From assembly GCF_013294015.1 (NCBI RefSeq), contig NZ_JABSNO010000002.1:124001-188000 (forward strand): a stretch of DNA of 64,000 bases, written 5' to 3'. Position 1 is the first letter of the stretch; the number at the start of each line of letters is the position of its first letter. This document shows positions 52,036 through 61,073 of the stretch, one piece after another. The translations under genes were made by a program, and so were the position numbers. Under the pieces are notes generated by a model that worked only from the letters and a program-made list of their open reading frames with translations, did no database searches and had not been told where the DNA came from. This DNA comes from Frigoriflavimonas asaccharolytica (GTDB lineage Bacteria > Bacteroidota > Bacteroidia > Flavobacteriales > Weeksellaceae).

Positions 52036-52773
52036 TTACGGAGCAGGCGGCGGCGGGTTTTTTCCCTTTCTGCGAGAGAGCACCACGCTAGAAAAATACG
52101 TACGCCCATTATTAATCACCGCCAAAACATCTGGATAGTACCCAGATTCCTTCACGTTTGCGATGGCAGCTATGTAATTGGCCATTTTTTTGTAATCTGC
52201 TGTCATTGCTTTTCTCAAAGCCTTCACGTCATACACTTCCTTTTGAGATGTTTTGTAGGAGCGTTGCGCAAAAAGGTTGTTGAAATTGGTATTGGCTTCG
52301 CCCAATCTTGTCACAAATTTTTTGATGTCCAAAGCGTCTGTGCGGTCTATATAATCTTCAGATCCTAGCCGCGTAGTAAGCGTATTCAGCTTGTTGGTCT
52401 CCGCTTCTAGCGAGTCATCTTCCGTGCCTTTGTACTCAGAAAGAAGAATGCTGAGCGCATTGTAGGCGGCACTTTCTTCTTCATCTTTTGCATTTCTGTA
52501 GGGTTTCAAAGAGTCTCGCAAGCTTTGCAGCGCGGCATCTCGCACAAAATCCAAACGCGCGATCTCTTTAGATTCTTCACTTGCCCGCACTTGGTCTAGC
52601 GCGCTGTTGAAGGTTGGGAGGGCACTTTCCAAAGCATTGTAGAGCGATTCAAAATCTGCATCATCCGCAGTTTTCAAATCTGTTTTGCTAAAATCCTCAA
52701 AAAAACGGACCATCATCTGCCCAAATTCTGCGTGGTGTAGCCCTGCAATATTAATGGGTGTAAGTTTTTTCAT
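52036..52773 (-). CDS. DUF6261 family protein
   Basis: This 245-residue protein starts MKKLTPINIAGLHHAEFGQM and is helical throughout, with no signal or membrane helix; it ends RRKGKNPPPPAP. It matches DUF6261, a family common in Chryseobacterium and relatives, often in several copies per genome. Its base composition is unusual: bases 52501-52560 hold 33 G+C of 60, well above the surrounding AT-rich genes. It lies between a tight terminator and an upstream palindromic minisatellite. Function unknown. A recent transfer or a special codon bias would explain the composition. Confidence 0.78.
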   Translation of the reverse strand: MKKLTPINIAGLHHAEFGQMMVRFFEDFSKTDLKTADDADFESLYNALESALPTFNSALDQVRASEESKEIARLDFVRDAALQSLRDSLKPYRNAKDEEESAAYNALSILLSEYKGTEDDSLEAETNKLNTLTTRLGSEDYIDRTDALDIKKFVTRLGEANTNFNNLFAQRSYKTSQKEVYDVKALRKAMTADYKKMANYIAAIANVKESGYYPDVLAVINNGRTYFSSVVLSRRKGKNPPPPAP

Positions 52774-52843
52774 AATAATTTTATTTTTTAATTGTTAAAA
52801 ATAGATCTCAAAAAACGGAATAATCTTCAGAAAACTTTGGAGA

Positions 52844-53068
52844 GAAACAGCGGCTGTTTTGTGCCATCCTGTTTAGGTTCTTATAAAACAGCGGCTGTTT
52901 TGGTCTATCCTGTTTAGGTTCATGTAAAACAGCGGCTATCTTGCTTTATTCTGTTTAGGTTTTATAAAAACAGCCGCTGTTTTGGTCTATATTGTTTAGG
53001 ATATGCTAAAACAGCGGCTGTCTTGGGCAAACCACTTTAGGATATCGCAGAATACCGGCTTTATTATG
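52844..53068. repeat. 41-bp palindromic minisatellite
   Basis: Five units of exactly 41 bp begin at 52844, 52885, 52926, 52967 and 53008, and a degenerate sixth begins at 53049. Each opens with an odd palindrome, AAAACAGCGGCTGTTTT in the best units, then a variable part and CCTGTTTAGG, itself an imperfect dyad. The fourth unit has the central G replaced by C without breaking the palindrome. The array begins 71 bp upstream of the DUF6261 start, where that gene's promoter should be. The gap from 52774 to 53386 has no credible gene. Confidence 0.9.
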
Positions 53069-53386
53069 ACAACTAACACTTATAAACCAAAAACCCGGCA
53101 TCTGCTATACCCTTTTTGTTTTATCTTACCCAAATTTAGAAAAAATATTGATAGATTGGTATTAAAATTAATGAAAATTTTGGAAATTTTTAAAGATGTA
53201 GGTTGGATTGGGTGTATTTCGTAAACTAAATATTTTAATGGTGTTTTTTTCAGACATTTTTTCTTATTTTAGCGATTAGTTTTTTATAATTAGTAAACTA
53301 TTTTGAAAAAATAAAAGATATATTATCCATATTTATAAATTGAAAGTACATTTTATTAAAATTAAATTCAAAATAGTAAAGACTTA

Positions 53387-53830
53387 ATGAAAAAAAAATT
53401 GTTGTTTGCTCATTTATTTTCGTTATCACTAGGCGTTTTAATTTACTTGCTTTTTCGTTCTGAAAGTTTAAAAATATTTTCTTGGTTAAAAATTATAGGA
53501 ATAGATTTTACCAATACGGATTTGCGAAAAACAACAATAGTCTTTGCTAAATTTTTACCTGATTGGTTTTTATTTTCACTTCCAGATGGTATATGGATAT
53601 TTTCTTATGTTTGTTTAATGTTATATATTTGGAAAAGTAATATTTCAGTACAAAGTTTAATTTGGATAACATTAATTCCATTGATTGCTATTTTTTCTGA
53701 AATAGCACAAATATTTCATATTGTTAATGGAACTTTTGACATAATTGACTTAATTTTTTACACATTAGGACTCTTTTCACCCTTTATAATTTTTAAAAAT
53801 AAATATAACCTTAAATTATTAAAACTATGA
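53387..53830 (+). CDS. VanZ-like hypothetical membrane protein
   Basis: This 147-residue protein has four predicted membrane helices (about 6-22, 58-78, 88-106, 118-137) and an EIAQIFHIVNGTFDIIDLIFYTLG stretch like that of small VanZ-like proteins. The function of such proteins in Bacteroidota is not known. Its TGA overlaps the ATG of the next gene (ATGA). Confidence 0.65.
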   Translation: MKKKLLFAHLFSLSLGVLIYLLFRSESLKIFSWLKIIGIDFTNTDLRKTTIVFAKFLPDWFLFSLPDGIWIFSYVCLMLYIWKSNISVQSLIWITLIPLIAIFSEIAQIFHIVNGTFDIIDLIFYTLGLFSPFIIFKNKYNLKLLKL

Positions 53831-54402
53831 ACCAAAAATTAAAACATGTAGCTTCTGCTTCTGTATTTGCATTCTTTTTATTTATTGCACTTGGAAGTGA
53901 TGATGATAAAAAAACATCATCAACGGGCTCAAAAACTGAAAATCAAAATGTTGTTTCCGATACGGCATCAACAAGTGAAGCAAGCACTAAATGGCAATTT
54001 CAGGAGGATGTTGATAAAATGACTTCTAAAACAGTGAAATATGCTTCAATAGATGCAAATGAAGTTTTAGAATTTGAATTTCCATACAACGGTGGCTCAA
54101 TACCAAGTCTTACAATTAGAAAGAAAGATGGTGTAAATGATATTTATTTAAAGGTTTCTAAAGGTCAATTTAACAGTTCTTATGATGGTGGTAATCTCAG
54201 AATTAAATTTGACGATGAGCAACCAAAAAAATTCTCTTTTAGTGGTGCATCAGATAACAGTATGGACATAGTATTTATAAATTCAACTAAAACAATTATT
54301 TCAAAACTTAAAAAAAGTAAAAAAATAATTATTGAAGTAGAATTTTATAATGAAGGTGTTAGACAAATGGAATTTGATGTATCAGGTTTTACATGGGAAT
54401 AG
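53827..54402 (+). CDS. Hypothetical exported protein of 191 residues
   Basis: This protein has a basic N-terminus, one hydrophobic stretch (about residues 9-22) and then ALGSDDDKKTSST, an acidic and Ser/Thr-rich linker where a lipobox would usually have cysteine. The rest (about 55-191) is a beta-rich domain (EVLEFEFPYNGGSIPSLTIRKK). It is probably anchored or exported. The ATGA overlap with the VanZ-like gene indicates that the two are expressed together. Confidence 0.65.
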   Translation: MNQKLKHVASASVFAFFLFIALGSDDDKKTSSTGSKTENQNVVSDTASTSEASTKWQFQEDVDKMTSKTVKYASIDANEVLEFEFPYNGGSIPSLTIRKKDGVNDIYLKVSKGQFNSSYDGGNLRIKFDDEQPKKFSFSGASDNSMDIVFINSTKTIISKLKKSKKIIIEVEFYNEGVRQMEFDVSGFTWE

Positions 54403-54575
54403 GTCCAACCCGCTGTGCAAAATCTCCCGACTTTACGTTTCCAATTAAACAATACCACCCAAACAAAGTGGAATTTTTATAACAAATTTATTTTTTTATA
54501 TGGATGAAAGTTCTTGTTTTTAGGTACTTTTACCTGTCGATAAAATATAATTTTAATTAATAAAAAATAGAAAAA

Positions 54576-54857
54576 ATGGCAAAGAAAGACGAAAAGACAA
54601 CAGAGAAAGCATCTTCCAAAGCATCAAAAACATTGAAAGACAAAAAATCTTCTAAAGAAGAAAAGTCTGCTGCAGCATCTAAATTATCTAAATCTGCTGA
54701 TAAGAAAAAATCAACAGCAAAAGATACAAAAGACACGAAGGGAAAGGCAGCAACGAAGAAGGAAACCAAGAAAAAGGCTCCCGCGAAGAAAGAAACAAAA
54801 GCGAAGGCTTCAGCTAAAAAGGAAACAAAAAAGAAGGAACCAGCGAAGAAAAAATAA
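54576..54857 (+). CDS. Lys/Ala-rich histone H1-like protein
   Basis: This 93-residue protein is almost only Lys, Ala, Thr, Ser and Glu, with repeated KKETKKKAPAKK-type modules (about residues 50-93) that recall the tails of histone H1 and bacterial HctB or AlgP-like proteins. It has no hydrophobic core and should be disordered and strongly basic. Binding to DNA or RNA is likely; nucleoid compaction is an inference. It ends at a strong bidirectional terminator shared with the M3 peptidase. Confidence 0.78.
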   Translation: MAKKDEKTTEKASSKASKTLKDKKSSKEEKSAAASKLSKSADKKKSTAKDTKDTKGKAATKKETKKKAPAKKETKAKASAKKETKKKEPAKKK

Positions 54858-54903
54858 AATTTCTTTTCATCTCGCGGAAATAGAATCCGTAAGTTCAAAA
54901 CAA

Positions 54904-54932
54904 AAAAAATCCCGTGTTATACGGGATTTTTT
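54904..54932. terminator. Bidirectional terminator between the Lys-rich and M3 peptidase genes
   Basis: AAAAAATCCCGT (54904-54915) and ACGGGATTTTTT (54921-54932) form a perfect 12-bp stem with a 5-nt loop and T-runs on both strands. Confidence 0.9.
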
Positions 54933-54961
54933 ACATTAGTTTTCAATCTTCAGAATTTCAA

Positions 54962-57100
54962 CTATTTTATAAAACCTTTATCTTTCAACAGAGCTTTAAT
55001 GTCTGGATCTTTGCCCGTAAATTCTTTAAAAGCAACATTTAGATCTTTAGAATTCCCGATGGATAGTATGTATTTTCTAAATCTGTCTCCGTTCGCTCTC
55101 GTCATTCCGCCGTTTTTAGAAATATAATCCCAAGCGTTTGAGTTCAACATATCGCTCCACATATAAGCATAATATCCTGCGGAATAACCACCGCCCCAAA
55201 TGTGCGCAAAGTAGGGAGAATGATATCTAGGCGGAACTTCTGCCAAGTTGAAACCATATTTTTTCAACACATCTTTTTCAAATTCTAAAGTGGGTTTCAA
55301 TTGATTTTCATCCGTAATGGAATGCCAACTCATATCCAAGGTTGCTGCAGAAACGAGTTCTGTAGTAGAATATCCCTGGTTGAATGCCGATGCTTTTTTT
55401 ATTTTATCTACCAAAGCTTGCGGCATCGGTTTTTTGGTTTGATAATGCAGGGCATAATTCTTCAAAACCGCAGGTTCTAGCGCGAAAAATTCATTTATTT
55501 GAGATGGGAATTCTACAAAATCCCGTGGAGTAGCCGTACCTGAAAGAGATACATATTTTTGGTCTGCAAACAAACCGTGCAAAGTATGCCCAAACTCATG
55601 GAACATCGTAGAAACATCGTCATAGCTGATCAAAGATGCTTTTCCAGGCGCAGGTTTTTGGTAATTAAATACATTCACGATCACTGGTTTTTGTCCTTTC
55701 ATGTGAGATTGATCTACCAAATTATTCATCCAAGCGCCACCATTTTTGTTGCTTCTGGTGTAGAAATCTAAATAATAAATGGCTAATGATTTTCCATCTT
55801 TATCAAATACTTCATAAGTTACCACATCTGGATGATACACGGGAAGATCTGTTCGTTTTTTAAAACTAATGCCATAAAATTGCTCTGCTGCGTAGAAAAC
55901 GCCTTTTTCTAGTACGGTAGAAACCTCAAAATAAGGTTTTATTTCACTTTCGTCTAGATCATATTTTGCTTTTCTTACTTGTTCCGAATAGAAATTCCAA
56001 TCCCAAGCTTCCACTTTGAAACCGCCTTTTTGACTATCGATCATATCTTGAATTTCCTTGCTCTCGCGCTTCGCAGTTTCTACGGCAGGAGTTGCCAATT
56101 GCGATAGAAGTTTAAGTGCATTTGTAGGGTTTTGCGCCATCTGATCTTGCAATTTCCAATCTGCAAAAGATTTTTTGCCGAGCAATTTTGCTTTTTGCAA
56201 ACGCAATTTCGCTTCCTTTTCTAGGGTTGCTCTAGTATCTGCATCATCGCTTTTTTCTGCGCGATACCAAGATGCTTTGAAGAGTTTTTCTCTGGTATTT
56301 CTATTCTTTAGGTTTTGCAAAAGCGGTTGTTGCGTTGTATTTTGCAAAGCAAGAAGATATTTTCCATCTTTGCCAGCAAGTTTTGCATCTGCTGCAGCAC
56401 TCGCTATTTGATCTGGAGAAAGCCCATCCAATTCCTTCACATCATCAATAATTAAGGCACCATTTTTTCGTGCGTCTAATAATTTATTGCCAAATTGAGT
56501 AGAAAGTGTTGCTAATTCTTTGTTGACGACTTTTAATTTTTCTTTGTCTGCAGAAGAAAGATTAGCACCGGCAATCTCAAAGTTTTGTTTGTAATATTCT
56601 AGCAAACGTTTGTCTTCACCTTGCAATTTGCTTGCATCAATAGCTTTTATTCTGGTGTACAATTTTTCATTTAAATAAATTTTATCCGAATGTCCTGCAA
56701 AAATTGGCGAATATTCTTCGTCCAAAGCTTGCAATGTAGGATTGGTGTTGGAACCGGTAAGATTTCCAAAAACGATTCTTGCACGGCTCAATATTTCGCC
56801 GCTGTTTTCTAAAGCGACAACGGTATTTTCAAAAGTTGGAGCATCAGCATTGTTGGCAATTGCATCAATCTCTTGAAGCTGAATTTTCAAACCATAATCA
56901 AAAGCGGGTTTGAAGTGTTCATCTTTTATTTTATCAAATTCTGGTGCTTGATATTGCAAAGAACTTTTCTTCATAAAAGGATTATTTGCTAATTCCATTG
57001 GGATTGAAGGCATATTGGTATTGGTTGTTTTATCCATCGTAGTGCAAGCGGTAGTCATCGTCAATGCGGAAACGATAGCGATCGGAACTATATTTTTCAT
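54962..57100 (-). CDS. dcp: M3 family peptidyl-dipeptidase, lipoprotein
   Basis: This 712-residue zinc peptidase has a lipoprotein-type N-terminus with cysteine at residue 19 (TMTTACTTMDK) and the M3 motif MFHEFGHTLHGLF (zinc ligands in HEFGH) with a downstream glutamate in FVEFPSQINEFFA. Length and motifs match Dcp/oligopeptidase A-like enzymes. It removes dipeptides or cuts short peptides in the periplasm, in line with the DPP-IV-like peptidase nearby. Confidence 0.93.
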   Translation of the reverse strand: MKNIVPIAIVSALTMTTACTTMDKTTNTNMPSIPMELANNPFMKKSSLQYQAPEFDKIKDEHFKPAFDYGLKIQLQEIDAIANNADAPTFENTVVALENSGEILSRARIVFGNLTGSNTNPTLQALDEEYSPIFAGHSDKIYLNEKLYTRIKAIDASKLQGEDKRLLEYYKQNFEIAGANLSSADKEKLKVVNKELATLSTQFGNKLLDARKNGALIIDDVKELDGLSPDQIASAAADAKLAGKDGKYLLALQNTTQQPLLQNLKNRNTREKLFKASWYRAEKSDDADTRATLEKEAKLRLQKAKLLGKKSFADWKLQDQMAQNPTNALKLLSQLATPAVETAKRESKEIQDMIDSQKGGFKVEAWDWNFYSEQVRKAKYDLDESEIKPYFEVSTVLEKGVFYAAEQFYGISFKKRTDLPVYHPDVVTYEVFDKDGKSLAIYYLDFYTRSNKNGGAWMNNLVDQSHMKGQKPVIVNVFNYQKPAPGKASLISYDDVSTMFHEFGHTLHGLFADQKYVSLSGTATPRDFVEFPSQINEFFALEPAVLKNYALHYQTKKPMPQALVDKIKKASAFNQGYSTTELVSAATLDMSWHSITDENQLKPTLEFEKDVLKKYGFNLAEVPPRYHSPYFAHIWGGGYSAGYYAYMWSDMLNSNAWDYISKNGGMTRANGDRFRKYILSIGNSKDLNVAFKEFTGKDPDIKALLKDKGFIK

Positions 57101-57240
57101 ATATAAATAATTGTTTTTTAATTTAATTTGTCCACACTTAAAATTTCATCGGTTCATTTACCAAATCTAATGAGATCGGTTTCATCTAAATTAATTTAAT
57201 TTTAAGAGCATTAAAGATACGGTTTTTCGCTTTAAATCTC

Positions 57241-57248
57241 TATTTTTG
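57241..57248 (+). promoter_or_regulatory. -7 promoter element for the DUF2807 gene
   Basis: TATTTTTG matches TAnnTTTG and lies 40 bp upstream of the ATG at 57289. Confidence 0.5.
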
Positions 57249-57288
57249 TGAAAGAGAACTTCCTTTTAAATATTAAATTTTATCTATT

Positions 57289-58119
57289 ATGAAAAAATCA
57301 ATTCTTATTTTATCTTCATTTTTAATGGTAAGCACTTCTTGTATCCAAACAAGCGGATCTAATGGGAAAAAAGGCGAAGATGGCATCAGTTTTTCCTTGA
57401 ATGGAAACGAGGGAAAAGGACCGATAAAAGAAAAAACCGTTACAGAAAATTTTTCTAGAGTGGAGGTTTCCAATGCTATAGAAGCAGAAATTTTCAAATC
57501 TACAGAAAATAAAGTGGTAATTTCTGCGCCATATGATATTTTAGAGTATGTAGATGCAAGTTTGCAATCTGATGGAACAATGAGAATTGGTATTAATAAT
57601 AATTCATCTTGGAACACTGGAATTTCTACAAAAAATATACGAGTGAAAATTTATACTAAAGAATTAACTTTTGTTGAAGCCAATAGCTCTGCCGAAATTA
57701 CCTTGAGAGATAAATTTTCTAATGAAAAAATGGAAGTAAATGTTTCTAGTTCTGGAGAAATGATGGGTGATCTTGAAACCAATAATTTAAAAATGTATAT
57801 TGGAAGCAGCGGAGAATTTGAAGGAACTATATGGGCAGATGTTGGAGATATTTCTGTCAATTCTAGCGGCGATGCAAACTTGAAAGGAAAAATACAAAAT
57901 GCTGCAATTTCTGTAAGTTCTAGTGGATATTTGGACGGCAAAAATTTAGAAATTAAAAATGGGAAATTAGAAGCATCTTCTTCTGGAAGTTTAGACGTGA
58001 TGATTTCTGTAAATGCAAATGCAGATGCTTCTTCTAGCGGATCTATCAATATCAAAAAAATGGGCAACGCTGCCATCACAAAATCAGAAAGCAGTAGTGG
58101 AAGTGTTTCAATACAATAA
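57289..58119 (+). CDS. DUF2807 (head GIN domain) lipoprotein
   Basis: This 276-residue protein has a lipoprotein signal (cysteine near residue 18) and a DUF2807 beta-helix-like domain. Seven Ser-Ser-Gly turns recur along it (SSGEMMGDL, SSGEFEGTI, SSGDANLKG, SSGYLDGKN, SSGSLDVMI, SSGSINIKK, SSGSVSIQ), one per rung. The family is widespread in Bacteroidota and may act as an adhesin-like or envelope protein; the biochemical role is unknown. Confidence 0.85.
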   Translation: MKKSILILSSFLMVSTSCIQTSGSNGKKGEDGISFSLNGNEGKGPIKEKTVTENFSRVEVSNAIEAEIFKSTENKVVISAPYDILEYVDASLQSDGTMRIGINNNSSWNTGISTKNIRVKIYTKELTFVEANSSAEITLRDKFSNEKMEVNVSSSGEMMGDLETNNLKMYIGSSGEFEGTIWADVGDISVNSSGDANLKGKIQNAAISVSSSGYLDGKNLEIKNGKLEASSSGSLDVMISVNANADASSSGSINIKKMGNAAITKSESSSGSVSIQ

Positions 58120-58215
58120 ATAAAGTTGATGAATTATGAATGATTATTGAATCTTGTATATTTTTAAATCAAACATCTTTCATCATTTATCTTTCATCTT
58201 TCATCATTAATAAAT

Positions 58216-60078
58216 TTAATCCAATTTTTCTTCATCTTCATCATTGTCTTTCCAAAGACCTTCGTCAAAGGAAAGGCTATCAAAATTGAGCAGATTTTCT
58301 TCTAATTTTAGAGACTCTTTTGTACTAAAATAAAGTCCATCTTTGGTATCTTCTTGTGCTAATTTTCTTACAGAAGCTCTATCAATTAAAGTAAATCTTT
58401 TGCCCATTCTGCGTGCCATATATTTTCGCATACCGGTTTCGTGTAGTAGATCTACTGCCATATTTACGGCGGTTCCCAATGTTTCTCTGTAAATATGATT
58501 CACGTCTTGTTTTAAATAATCGTAGGCATCTGTTCGGTTTTTTGCACGCACAAATATTTTTAAATGCGGAAAATTTTCTTTCGCAAGTTCAATCACATAC
58601 TTATTAGCTTCTGGATCGTCCAAACAGAGCACCAAAATCTCTGCAGTTTCTGCACCAGCTTGTCTCAAAATTGCCAAACGTGTAGCATCTCCATAGAAAA
58701 CTTTGAAGCCATAGCTTCGCAGCAATTTCACGCGATCGGAATCGTGATCCAAAATGGTTGATCTTATTTTATTGGCACGCAAAAGCCTACCAACTGTGCT
58801 TCCAAAATGCCCAAATCCTACGATGATTATTTTTCTGGGTTGCAAAGTATCTGGTAACTGCAGATCATTATTTTCTTCTCTTTTTGTATTAAAATTGGGT
58901 GCAATCCAATGGTCATTTATTAAAATAATAAAAGGTGTGATAATCATCGTAATGGCAACTACCGCCATTAGTTGAGCATTTAATTCTCCAGTTATTAAAA
59001 ATAAACCTACAGAATAATTTAATAATACAAACGCAAATTCTCCTACCTGCGAAAGTCCGAAAGCATAAAGAAAATTTTGATCATTGCTCAATTTAAAAAA
59101 TTTCCCAATCCCAAAAAGTACAGAGAATTTCACAATCAAAACCATCAAAACCATACTCAGGATGAAAATAGGATCTTCTAAAATTACAGCAAAATTGATA
59201 CTCGCACCAACACTCACGAAAAATACGGCAAGAAATAAACCTTTGAAAGGATCTATTTGAGCCTCCATTTCATGGCGAAATTCGCTGTTTGCAAGCATTA
59301 CACCTGCGATAAATGTTCCTAATGCAGGGCTTAAACCTACCATAATCATCAATTCTGAAACGCCTAAAACGAGAAATAGAGCAGAAGCAGTGAGCAATTC
59401 GCTCATATTGCTTTTTGAAACGTAGCGCAAAAATGGGACAAAAATATATCTTCCTAAAAATATTAATAATACAACTCCCAAAATTACCGACGAACTTTGC
59501 ATCCATTCTGGCAATTTTTGAATGAGTAAAGTAGCAACTGTCTCTTTTTCTTTTGGATGGTATTGCGCAATAAATGGTAATAAAGCCAAAATTGGTATAA
59601 AAGCAATATCTTGAAATAATAAATTTGAAAATGAAGCTTCACCTGCAGCAGATCCAAAAAGATTTTTTTCTTGTAATATCTGTAAAACTATAGCGGTAGA
59701 AGAAAGTGAAAAGCATAATGCAATCGTCAATGCTTCGTCTATTCGCCAATTGAAAAGGTACAAAATACCAAATATTAAACCTGTTGTAAGCAAAACTTGA
59801 GACAAACCAAGACCAATGATTTTTTTTCTCATTGCCCAAAATTTCTTGGGTTCCATCTCTAGTCCCACCAAAAAAAGCAACATGACAACTCCAAATTCTG
59901 TAACGTGCATTACGTCTTCTTCTTGATTTCCTGTCAATTTTAAAACAAAAGGACCGATGATAATTCCACCAACGATGTACCCAATCACAGAACTGAAACC
60001 AAATTTCCGTACGAGTGGTACCATAATAATGGCTGCTCCTAGAAAGACCAATAAAGTCATTGCAAAATTTCCTTCCAT
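58216..60078 (-). CDS. CPA2 family monovalent cation:proton antiporter, Kef-like
   Basis: This 620-residue protein has about twelve membrane helices (residues 1-385), with the conserved FLVGLEMEP and GEFAFVLLNY stretches, followed by an RCK_N domain (about 400-520: IIIVGFGHFGSTVGRLLRANKI), which binds NAD(H), and an acidic tail. It is probably a potassium efflux antiporter of the KefB/KefC type. The flavodoxin-like gene that ends 1 bp before it encodes the usual KefF/KefG partner. Confidence 0.9.
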   Translation of the reverse strand: MEGNFAMTLLVFLGAAIIMVPLVRKFGFSSVIGYIVGGIIIGPFVLKLTGNQEEDVMHVTEFGVVMLLFLVGLEMEPKKFWAMRKKIIGLGLSQVLLTTGLIFGILYLFNWRIDEALTIALCFSLSSTAIVLQILQEKNLFGSAAGEASFSNLLFQDIAFIPILALLPFIAQYHPKEKETVATLLIQKLPEWMQSSSVILGVVLLIFLGRYIFVPFLRYVSKSNMSELLTASALFLVLGVSELMIMVGLSPALGTFIAGVMLANSEFRHEMEAQIDPFKGLFLAVFFVSVGASINFAVILEDPIFILSMVLMVLIVKFSVLFGIGKFFKLSNDQNFLYAFGLSQVGEFAFVLLNYSVGLFLITGELNAQLMAVVAITMIITPFIILINDHWIAPNFNTKREENNDLQLPDTLQPRKIIIVGFGHFGSTVGRLLRANKIRSTILDHDSDRVKLLRSYGFKVFYGDATRLAILRQAGAETAEILVLCLDDPEANKYVIELAKENFPHLKIFVRAKNRTDAYDYLKQDVNHIYRETLGTAVNMAVDLLHETGMRKYMARRMGKRFTLIDRASVRKLAQEDTKDGLYFSTKESLKLEENLLNFDSLSFDEGLWKDNDEDEEKLD

Positions 60079-60079
60079 T

Positions 60080-60604
60080 TTATTCTTCTTCTAAAATTTT
60101 ATCAAACATTGCTTTATGCGCAATTATTTCTTTTTTGCTGATAAGTTCTGCATTGTAAATTGGCAAAATATCGAGTAATTTTATTTCGTTTGTTTTTAAT
60201 GTTACCAAAAGTCCAGAAATCATTTCTTCTATGGTGTAATGATATTGACCATCTCTGCCAAATAATTCTTCTTTGGAACCTGCGGTTATTAAAATTACAG
60301 CTTCTTTTCCTTTCATTGGATTTTCTGCGGCATCTAATCTCCAAGAAACATCAAAAACTTCGTCTATCCAAAGTTTTAAAAGGGGTGGAATTCCAAAAAA
60401 TATGAGTGGAAAATGAAAAATTATTCTGTCGAAATGAATAATTCTTTTTCTCTCTCGAAATGCGGGAATGTGAAAATCTGCATATTCTTCATACAAATCT
60501 CGGAAGGTATAATGGTGATGGCGCACATAAAAATTGAGCAGCATCTTGTTAGACTCCGAATATTCTAGATAAGGATGAGCAAAAAGTACGAGTGTATTTT
60601 TCAA
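60080..60604 (-). CDS. KefF/KefG-like NAD(P)H oxidoreductase (flavodoxin fold)
   Basis: This 174-residue protein has the flavodoxin-like start LVLFAHPYLEYSESNK, then HFDRIIFHFPLIFFGIPPLLKLWIDEVF, and GKEAVILITAGSKEELFG, as in the KefF/KefG/NQO1 family. It should bind FMN or FAD and activate the Kef-type antiporter. The start is TTG at 60604; no in-frame ATG precedes the flavin motif. It ends 1 bp before the antiporter gene starts. Confidence 0.87.
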   Translation of the reverse strand: MKNTLVLFAHPYLEYSESNKMLLNFYVRHHHYTFRDLYEEYADFHIPAFRERKRIIHFDRIIFHFPLIFFGIPPLLKLWIDEVFDVSWRLDAAENPMKGKEAVILITAGSKEELFGRDGQYHYTIEEMISGLLVTLKTNEIKLLDILPIYNAELISKKEIIAHKAMFDKILEEE

Positions 60605-60816
60605 ATATGGTGCATTTTCTCAAAGATAGAGAAAAGTTGATTAAAAAAAATTTAGAAATAGAAAATTTTATCTGCTGATAGTAGAAATACATTTAGGCAA
60701 CCAACAGAAGTAAATGTTAGATTAATTGTAGGATATTCATTTAATTTTAAATATTCAATAATTTACCATTCCAGAAGAATTTTCATGAATTATGACTTCA
60801 AATCATCTTCCCATTT

Positions 60817-61073
60817 TTAAAATCCGAAAACAGAAATGATATAACCTTTCCGAAATTCGAAAACAACTCTGTAACCTTTAAATATCAATTCGCGAATATT
60901 TTCATTTTCAAAAAATCTGGATTTCTTGTAAGCAGAAGGTTGATTTGGAATTTCTCAATCATAAGAATTATATCTGATCTAAATTTTTCTGCGGCAATAG
61001 GTTTATCTCGTGCTATAAAGTTGACTTGTCTATCTAATTTGTTTAAAAAAGTTTTGGTAAAAACCACTTTCAT
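60817..61073 (-). pseudogene. ParE/RelE toxin, single-base frameshift
   Basis: The frame from the ATG at 61073 follows a ParE toxin (KTFLNKLDRQVNFIARDKP) to residue 41, then departs and stops at 60885. Shifting by one base at GAGAAATTCC (near 60951) restores a good ParE end: IPNQPSAYKKSRFFENEN, LIFKGYRVVFEFRK and VFGF to a TAA at 60817. The total span, 257 bases, is one short of a whole number of codons. So a lost A in an A-run (AAAA to AAA) is likely. The antitoxin upstream is intact and overlaps it as ATGA. Confidence 0.82.

Noticed and set aside
51680-52138. Long plus-strand ORF
   Set aside because: It runs antisense through the 102-residue protein, the terminator and the end of the DUF6261 gene; its Phe/Gln-rich product looks like a shadow.
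52844-53068. CRISPR array
   Set aside because: The units follow each other at 41 bp with related sequence throughout; there are no unique spacers and no cas genes. It is a minisatellite.
53003-53224. Possible 73-residue ORF
   Set aside because: It begins inside the 41-bp repeat array, has no family likeness and no promoter; it looks accidental.
58128-58205. Repeats of a catctttcatc-type unit between DUF2807 and the antiporter gene
   Set aside because: Short, degenerate AT-rich direct repeats; I see no regular period or structure.
60885-61073. Complete 62-residue toxin
   Set aside because: It is too short for ParE and the missing end is found one frame away directly downstream.
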